Below are positions 55,766 through 64,000 of a stretch of DNA of 64,000 nucleotides, piece after piece. Source of the stretch: Harmonia axyridis (lineage: Eukaryota; Arthropoda; Insecta; Coleoptera; Coccinellidae); NCBI RefSeq assembly GCF_914767665.1, contig NC_059502.1, positions 33,560,812 to 33,624,811 on the forward strand, in the 5' to 3' direction. Positions within the stretch are counted from its first letter, which is position 1, and each line of letters opens with the position of its first letter. A program made the translations under genes and the position numbers. The notes beneath the pieces were generated by a model. The model worked only from the letters and a program-made list of their open reading frames with translations. It searched no databases and was not told the origin of the DNA.

Positions 55766-58639
55766 CATTTCACAGTAGGTAATACCGTCTAAACTTACGA
55801 ATCTATGATTTTTATTAACAAATAATTTCGGGCTTAAGTTCCACAAAAACATTATGCAATTGTAATGAGTCAGTCTGGAAGAAAGAAAAGAGAATAATTT
55901 GAATTATGTTTTTACCTTTGGATTTTACATATTTCAACCGTATTTTACCACGATTTAGAAGTTTCCCTCATTAATCAGATTTTACCTCACATATGAATAT
56001 AAAAGAAACTAGCTAAATACCTATCAGTGCAGGAATCGGCTAGTGCAGAAGGTGAACTGAATTCTAAATGCCAAACTTTATTAGATTTTTCTGTACAGTT
56101 TTCAAGGGGTAAGTGCTTGTTAACCCATATTTTACTATAAATTGCGTCACAGAACACATAGGTCCTATTCGTTATCACCTTTTAATCAATTCACAACCTA
56201 TTATATAACTCGGTTTTCTCAATAAATAATGAATATTCTATCCATCTGGTGTCTATGTTACCTACGTAAAATATGAATGAAATGCAATTAGGTCCATTCT
56301 CTAAGTGTGACAATAATTTGCAGATGCAGATATCGAAAGATATGATTGCAAAAGATTGAAGACAGGTGATTGAGGTGTTATTGGAAATCGTTCGCATATA
56401 TAATTTCTCGATAATTTCGAAGCTGATTTTTTATACATATTACAAAATTTATAATGAACATACCTATTGATTTTATTTCAAAATGTTGAGGATTCACGGC
56501 TCGGCTTGATATTCAAGCTACTTGACTCATGTTCAAGTCAAGTAGTAGTTTTTCAATGTTAAGTCAAGTAGTTATTTATTAAGTAACATGACTCAACATT
56601 GAAAAACTACTACTTGACTTGAACTTGAGTTGATTTCAATACCAACTCAAGCTACTTGGCTTGAGCTTGAGTCAAGTAGCTTGAATGTCAAGCCAAGCCG
56701 TGAATCCCTACAAAATATGGAAAAGGCTGACATAAAATCAGCAGCTCAAGGATTCAAGAGTTCAGTAGTTGAAAATGATGTATTCATATCAGTCCGTATT
56801 TCGTTTGAAGATTTTTTTGTAATATTCGAGAAATAGGCAGGAAATCACAGTGGGAATGGATTGTTGATAAGCTGCAGTAAATGGACATGTACCTATTTAA
56901 TACTTAGCTCTGATTATTTACTTTGTAGTGATAAAAGTGTCATGAACTTTCGAGTCTTAGCCTTAAGTTGCAATACTATTATGATAGTTCGTTTCAAATC
57001 ATATGACATAGTGAGTTGCGGATTTGAAATACTCTCTAAGCTCTAAGTTCTTTTCCATTTTTCAAGACTGAGTTAGGTAATAAAATGTTTAACATAATAA
57101 TAATCGAAGTATATGCAAATTTTTCAGTGAAATACTTATTAATTCTCAAAATAATTTAATAAGAAAGTTTTTGAATATCAGCAGTACCTAATACAAGATA
57201 ACTGAGAGGGTTCCGATTCGTATTTCGAATGAATTATATACCAAATATTGATGGGAATTTGCTGTCTTGAGCGTTTTCCCTATGGAAAATATTAGGAAAT
57301 TATCGAAATTCTTGTATTTCGTTAAGGGCCGGTTTTTTCACATGCGTATAAATAAACTTACTCCTACTCACGGCACAGATTTTATTCGTAGATAAAACTT
57401 CACTGTATAGTAATTGATTCGCATGTTAAAAAGCTGGCCCTTAGGGATCTAACTCACTCATCATTTTTATGGGTGATTCAACATAAACATTCATCTTAAA
57501 TCCCGAAGCTCTTTTCGCATATTAAAAAATGATAAAGTTGACTGTTTTCGAATAATTTGCAAATGTAATGTTTTTGAAGGTTGGCTTCAAGTGCCTTTAG
57601 GTACCAATATATGAATTGTGGGTTGTGAGAAATTATTTTATGAATAGAAGTGCACAATTTTTCTATATGGTTTCTTGAAATTTTGTATAATTCTAGGCAT
57701 TTCCGAAATGTAAATTAACATAAATGGTTATTCAAACGTGAAAGCAAATGTAAAATTCAGATTAATTGACCGATGATATAAATTATCTCATTAATTCACC
57801 TCATGTTTATTGTTGTACAAGATGATTATTCAGTAAATATTTATTTTACTTAGTGCGGGCAGTGGCCAATTGAACACTGTTATAACATTAATCATATTAC
57901 CAATTCATCAGCAACTATATCACCAATTTCGCTTGAATATCCGGTATGACAGATAGGTATATAAAATGGATAATTTATACGATAATACTTATTTCCAAGA
58001 TTTGATAGGATCTGAAAACATCACAAATTTTGAAAATTATGTATATGGGGTACTTCCATAGAGTTTTTGGAGGAATCTATGAATACCTACCTAGAAGTTC
58101 TCAATTTCCTACTTCTGCAGATTGAACAATAAGAACACATTTTCGTCTGTTTTTATCGCCTACTACATATTTATACGGAATTCCTTTTCCATGAGTAATA
58201 TATCGAAACTCAATAGAGTTGAAAACCACACGTATCTATTCTAGTTATATTGGAATTTCACCATGTTGATATTCACCAATACGATACCATCGATTAACAA
58301 ATGTTTTAAAATATTGATGTGATGCCGCACCTCTTAAGTTGTTTGTTTTTGTTGTTGTAGTGGAATGGAAAAAGTGTAAAAGCACTTGTGTGATTTGCAC
58401 AAAACGGTTTTTTATAGTCTCTTCATCTAATTCGAGCTATCGCAAGCGAATTTGTTATAAACTTGACTAAAGTAAAAGTTGGTTTGTGTAATTATGTGTA
58501 ACCCTTTTCTTCCATACATGGTTTTTCAATTAGAAGTTTCATTTTTTCGATAATGAAAAAAATTAATATTTTTTTGAGATAAATCAATGGACGCTTATTC
58601 CATTGTGAAGAGGATTGTTTGTCATTAACGATGGAAATA
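55766..58639. other. Intergenic AT-rich stretch with one foldback
   Basis: Apart from the CTTGA-rich foldback at 56490-56707, no gene, RNA or clear mobile element was recognised on either strand. Confidence 0.4.
56490..56707. repeat. CTTGA-rich 218-bp foldback
   Basis: The outer arms, GGATTCACGGCTCGGCTTGA onward and its complement ending AAGCCAAGCCGTGAATCC, enclose an inner inverted pair (CAAGTCAAGTAGTAGTTTTT and its complement). Between and within them are many CAAGTAGCTTGA-like words. A half-copy lies at 48052-48130. Confidence 0.85.
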
Positions 58640-59110
58640 GTATGAGTGTAAGGATCGCCACGGTTACGGTTGCAGCACCATATCCTTCTCATGAAATTTT
58701 CTATGAACAATTCGCACATTTAGGGCTGTATGCCCTCAGTAACTTCATGAACTCCTTTTTGAATGTCTTGTATCGATTGTGGAGCATTCTCATGGACCTC
58801 ATCCTTCACGAGGCCCCAAGAAAAAAGTCTAAAGGTGTTAAATCACAAAATCTCGGTGGCCAATGATCACTTTTTCGAGAAATAACATGGCAGAAAACTT
58901 TCATTTCAAAATTGCGCTTGTTTCGTTACTTTTTTGGCACGTAGCGCCGTCTTGTTCAAAATTAACGACGTCGACTTCCAAATCCGACCAAAAATCATTT
59001 ACCATATCTCGGTAGCATAGTACGTATCTTCACCGAAACATTTGCACCAGTCTAATTTCGAATTTCTGGATTTGGATTGATATGACCTCCGAAAGAAATG
59101 GGCAAAATTC
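58640..59110 (-). pseudogene. Mariner-like transposase remnant
   Basis: Minus-strand pieces in order: EMVNDFWSDLEVDVVNFEQ, then DGATC (second catalytic Asp; plus 58937-58962), VISRKSDHWPPRF, DLTPLDFFLGGLVKDEVHEN (third catalytic region) and QSIQDIQKGVHEVTEGIQP. This is the C-terminal half of IS630-superfamily transposases of the FQQDGATCHT...CDLTPLDYFLWG subgroup. Stops and at least two frameshifts make it non-functional. Beyond its 5' side, CACCCTGTATAA at 59225-59236 (TACAGGGTGTTTCATTGG on the minus strand) is a plausible terminal repeat of the same element. Confidence 0.75.
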
Positions 59111-60340
59111 ATTAATCACCTTGTATCTCAGTAACCAAGGCAGTCAGACCCAATAAATGTGTATATCTAGAATCACCTCTGTGTCCAATATTCACTCTTC
59201 ATGTTTTTCCGTTTACCAATGAAACACCCTGTATAATGCTGAAATAAACGTTGAACAGAAGAGTCCAGAAATGGTCTGACAAACCTCAATAGTTGAAGTC
59301 CTCGTCTGAACGAATGATAAATTGGAGTGGAATTTCAAAACACCTGGCCTTAGATCTCGACTTTATATCAGTGATATCAGGTGATCTAATTATCTGTATC
59401 GAGAGGAAGCATATTCCATCTTGCAGTTACTTTGAAAGTGTTTACTTTGTCATTGAAAATGTAAAGGTGGAAAACCTATCATACATACATAATCAACTCC
59501 GAAATTCAGAGATCCAGGAAGTGGATCATCTTGTTGGCATCTCAACTGATCAACTTCATATTTAAAATTCAAGTTTCAGTTTGTAAATATAGAGGGTGAA
59601 TATTACAGTTTCAGATTGAACCAAAGATGCTTTTCATCGAATACTTCAATACTTCTTTCATATAGTCCGTTCAAGAATTATTGACATCCCAGGCGGCTGT
59701 AGAAAATTGAAATGTAATGTTTTGATTTGCAGAATTCAAAATTGAAATAAATTTCTAGGTTATATTTATATTTTTTATTATACAACCACAGCAATTTTCA
59801 GTGATATAGTATGTTGGCGCTTTGATTTTTTTTTTTAATGAAAGTTTCATTGAATTGATTAATTATCTATGGGTAATTTATTTCCAGAGACCTTAAATGA
59901 AATATTTTTTTGTACGATGGCTATGTAAATCGACTATTTAAAATAGAATTGAATAAAAAATGTGAATTTTCTTTCTCTTGAATAGAACTATTCTATCATT
60001 TCGTTTTCATTTTGACGCATTCATCGATTCATATGGAAAGATTTTTTCATTTCTTCATAGAGAAATTTCATGATTTACTAAAAACGTCATTTTCATTTTC
60101 GCATAGTTTCTGTTATTCCACAATGAAAATAAATATGTATATTCTTGCATTCTTTTGTTGTTCGGCTAACGATAAAATACGGCTTGGAGGGCTGGATTCT
60201 CATGTGATCTATAATGATAATAGCATTTATTAATCCTGTACAATCATTGCAAACAAACAAAAGACTTATCGTCATAAATCATATAGGTACATGATTTTAA
60301 ATACAAAGTTAAATTTTAACCTGAACACTTTAAATGAGTA

Positions 60341-60592
60341 ATAATGAGTCCGGTCCTGGAGTATTGAAATAATTAAAATCTCTCTGGCTCGACCTCGCCA
60401 TGTATCAATTAATTGCATCCCAAGTTTCAATAGATTGCGCCGATAATTTAGTTCTGATGATGGTTTCATTTTTTCCATGAATATGAAAACTCACCCTGTA
60501 GCTTTCTGAGGAAAGGCAGAAATAATTTTTTTTTTGTAGCCAATCCGTAATATCCTAGTCCTACTCTACTTTTGATGAGTGTTACTCCTGGG
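60341..60592 (+). repeat. Dispersed repeat, copy 2 (pairs with 45571-45812)
   Basis: Same order of shared blocks as the first copy. Just downstream ACACCCTATATAA suggests a transposon end, so this copy may retain one boundary of a MITE-like family. Confidence 0.85.
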
Positions 60593-61631
60593 ACACCCTA
60601 TATAAGCAGGTGTACCTCGTCTAAACTTATAATATGCAAAATGTGATCTTCTGCAAATTTATGATAACATTGAGCCTCAATATTGGTGTTTGTTCATTGA
60701 TAGATTTGTTGTGATATAAGTTCTATAAGTAATGAAATGTTTTTATGTAAGTGAAATCTTTCGAGTATATTAAACTATAGCTCGGAAATTGCACAAGGAT
60801 TGTATACAATATAAGACGGAGGAATATGAAGAAGTTCGCATTTAAATAGGAGGGTACTTTCCGTCTAGGGTCGTACTTGGGATAATTAACATAATCGTAT
60901 AGTTTGTCCTCCGTATTAATTCACAAATGAAATGAACAAATCATATCAATATAAAATATGTATTTACTCACACCGTAATAAGTTAACGTAGATCACTCAA
61001 TTCTATATTAATGTAAATCTCAACATGATAAAAAAAGTAATGGCAAAATTTTAACATGATATGGAGAAAATTGAAAAAATATAATCATTTCAAATCGATT
61101 AAATATCACAGAATTCGAAACAATTAATAGAAATAAAAATTAATCAAGTATACAAAAATAATGTACTCTATTATTTACATTTTTTTTGATGTAATATTGA
61201 CTACTTTCAATGTGATCTTGTGTCAATGACCATAGCTGTCGAGACACGTTAATTTAAATAAATAAATAATAAAAATAATGTCAAAAATCCATCATGACAT
61301 GCGAAAAATTATGGAAAAAAAATCGTTCCGAATTTGATTTGCTCTCGTCTTGATTGATTATATATGGTGATCTAATCTATTAATAATTAGTCTTACAATT
61401 GAGGGAAATCGGAAAATTTATATTCGATTAGCTCTACTCGATCAGCTCTCGTCGTTTGATATCAGAAATTTTTTAAATAGATAATAAAAGCTCCTGATGT
61501 ACTCAAACAGATCCTCTTTCGAATGAAGTATTTCTGACATATAGTCATTCATGAGGAATTATAAATGATCGTGAAAAATAATATCGAATTTCTTCCTTGG
61601 TATGTTCGTTGAACGAAAAGGTGGAATTTAA

Positions 61632-61787
61632 TTTTCATGCCTAGTGAAGTGTAGGAGGACTCCATTCCAACATTCTATTCTTGGAAATATTCAGTAAAGA
61701 ATGTGAAAACTATTTCTTCTTATGGATAATGTTTGAAATCCTGATTATTTATATTTATTTATTTTGTTTGAAATATTCAGAATGACT
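61632..61787 (+). repeat. Dispersed repeat, copy 2 (pairs with 47866-48010)
   Basis: Same order of blocks as copy 1, with a short ATTT-rich insertion near 61750-61770. Confidence 0.85.
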
Positions 61788-63794
61788 TGAAATTTTTAAG
61801 TCTCAGTATTCATCATTTTCAGTTATAAACCTGGATTGAATTTGAGTCGAATATTATAGTTTGAGGTCACCTGGCTCAGAATTCGAAAATTACTGGTTTT
61901 GTAACGAAACAATAACCTTTGTAATATTTTGAGTAAAAAAACATCGAATTCTGCATGGAATTTTCAATATGTTCTGTAGTCTGTCTTTCAGAAATGCTTG
62001 CGATATTTGACACAAACAAATTACATAATGAGGACACCTACAAAAATTTTGAAGGAAAAAAACTCGAATTCGAAAAACTCTTTCCTGAAAAATAATTTGA
62101 AAGCACTGGCGTGAACTCTGAGCTTTTCTGCGCTTGTTCATTCAAGCGGAATAAAGAAAATAACGAACCTTTATGGAAAATTTAAAGTGTGTCCGAGTAT
62201 TTTTGAGTATTTAAAACTATATATTCCATTGTTCTAGCGAATCAAACAGAATCTGATATCTCTATTGCTGCAAACGGTACTACTCTGCTATTGAATATAA
62301 AACATCTACAAGGTGAAGATGAGGTAATATTGCCGTTCTAAGTGATCTTCCCAATTAACAAGCTTCTGACGTCAAGAATGCACATGCAATTTAAGAAATT
62401 TCAACGAGACGTATACAGAGAATAGAAGTTATTTTATATGATTAAATGATTGCAACAATTATCTAGTTACTTAATGAATTTAATTCGAATAATATGGAAT
62501 GATCTGAATGTATGTATCAGTTTGATATATTATATTCAACACAGACTTTTCGACAATATTGAAATATAAACATTCTTACGCTAGTATTCCTTTTATCTGC
62601 ATCATTAGATCCTTATATAATATAAAAAATATCAACGGCTTCTTGAAATTTTTTTTTTTTTGGTTATTTGCAGGAGTAGTCGAAGAAATGTCAAAGTACA
62701 GAAATATGTTGAAAGAATAAATTTTCATGCGGTTTCAAGTTCATGGCAAAGAAACTTAGTCATTTTTTTTTCTGAATTTCAATAAAAAGACTCATTACAT
62801 CAGAAATGAGCGAATTTTTTTTCCATGATTTGTTCCGACATAATAAAGGACATATATCTAAAGGAGAATAATCCAAGTTTTAAAGTGTGCATTTATTATC
62901 TTTATTTGCTATTTCATTTCATGAAATAATTGTTTCAAAAAAGTGCTAAATTACATCATGTTGAATTCTAGCATATTACTCTGAAGGTTACCTGAGTCGG
63001 GTTCAAAGCTAAATTACACAGGACAAATTCATGGATAGGTGAAATCCAATCATTTCTAATTATTACGGAGGAAAATTTATTTTCCCGAAATGTCAAAAAT
63101 TAGAGATCCAATCGAGCGGAAATCTACTACTTAGTTGTGAAATAACAGGTTGAAGGTAAATACGAAATTTGGTGAAAAAACTACATGAATACGAATTTGA
63201 ACAAGCGCAAAAGATTCTTTTCTTATTTCTCTGTATAAAGGTACCCAAACTGGCTATTATCTCATACTGTCAAAAAATGCCACTAATGGGGGAAGTGAAC
63301 TTCTCAGCACTACTTACTACAGGAATGTGAATATTCATCTAGAGACTTTTTGTTAGAATACCAAATTATATTAGTAGAAGCAAATCTCGGGACTTCAGGT
63401 TAGGCGCCCTATTCTCAACAAGCAAACTTTCAAAGCCTATACCTATTTTCAGTGTTATGAACTTTGAAAGTACAAATAGGTACACTTCAAAAGATCACTT
63501 GTCGAGAATAATGTTTCTCCAATTTTTGAACGTTCGTTACCGAACAGAATGTTATCAGGTGTCTCAAACGATAAGGTTCGACTCCCTATCTCAGATCAAA
63601 CTCAATTATGTACGTCCTTCTGTCCGCCTCGAACAAAAGATACTAGAAACTTGCAATTGTCGGGATGGGTTCGGGTTCCGAATGCTGGAGTTAGATTCCT
63701 AAATGAGCAAAATCCGACTTGGGTTTGCGTGAATATGGAAGTAAGAAATTATGTTTTTCCCTTAATTTCGAAATTATTCATTCACTTAAAATGA

Positions 63795-63955
63795 AATTCA
63801 TCATTTAGATGTAAAATGACAATTTCAAGCTCAATGCAGAATTTCATGTTGATATTACGTAACCGAAACCATAGAAAATTCAAGAAGAATTATGCCCAAT
63901 ATTTCCGTTATGTACCATAGATTAGATGGAGTTGAGATTTTCAATTTAGATTTTC
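63795..63955 (+). repeat. Old dispersed repeat (related to 16605-16760)
   Basis: Diverged counterpart of 16605-16760 sharing GATGTAAAATGACAATTTCA, ATTTCATGTTGATATT, CAAGAAGAATTATG and GGAGTTGAGATTTT in order. Confidence 0.5.
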
Positions 63956-64000
63956 ATACCGCCTATAGTTTATAAAAGTTACAAACCGTATTGCAAATAT

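Larger units (their letters stand above)
59237..64000. other. AT-rich stretch with dispersed repeats only
   Basis: Contains the dispersed repeat copies at 60341-60592, 61632-61787 and 63795-63955. No host gene, RNA gene or transposase recognised. Several homopolymer T runs are present (for example 62649-62661). Open frames at 63457-63794 lack any domain and overlap each other. Confidence 0.4.

Overview
This window looks like AT-rich nuclear DNA from an insect, most likely a beetle. That is an inference from three things: very short GT-AG introns (57 and 59 bp), many DNA-transposon ends of the CAGGGTG...CACCCTGTA type, and the mix of mobile elements. There is no operon, tRNA or rRNA gene, or CRISPR array. 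Nearly all recognisable coding sequence is either one host gene or mobile-element sequence.

Host gene. One long open exon (32452-36504, + strand) encodes a disordered, charged protein of more than 1300 residues with a hydrophobic C-terminal anchor. It ends with an AATAAA signal at 36631. The frame is open back through the splice acceptor at 32451, so the ATG at 32512 is probably not the true start. A GC-rich block at 10.46-11.15 kb carries an Inr plus DPE promoter match and a nine-codon reading frame (11118-11144) ending in GTGAGT in the matching phase. I propose this as the first coding exon, giving an intron of about 21.3 kb. A second promoter-like GC-rich block (50.3-50.9 kb) may be the first exon of another gene that leaves the window.

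Mobile elements, left to right: a 375-bp foldback repeat in a tandem dimer (1-812, single copy at 48270-48703); foldback or MITE elements at 2011-2528, 5323-5521, 6057-7000, 7425-8029, 17690-17980 and 41786-42122; a degenerate reverse transcriptase (about 23.5-24.2 kb, minus strand); mariner-like transposase fragments (25.7, 42.6-42.96 and 58.65-59.1 kb); an apparently intact Crypton-like tyrosine-recombinase element (27168-28700, minus strand); a foldback with a hammerhead-ribozyme-like core (29051-29210); an RTE-type LINE tail (39.86-40.64 kb); a decayed LINE (43.43-45.4 kb); a broken Tc1-like DD34E transposase (48878-49859); and a 5'-truncated LINE with an intact 972-residue ORF2 (50958-54357).

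The most interesting points are: the recombinase element bounded by an exact 15-bp direct repeat lying in palindromes; the hammerhead-like foldback; the LINE whose empty insertion site is preserved in an adjacent tandem copy; an element packed with about ten copies of a TTCTCGACCA motif; and the giant-intron gene model.
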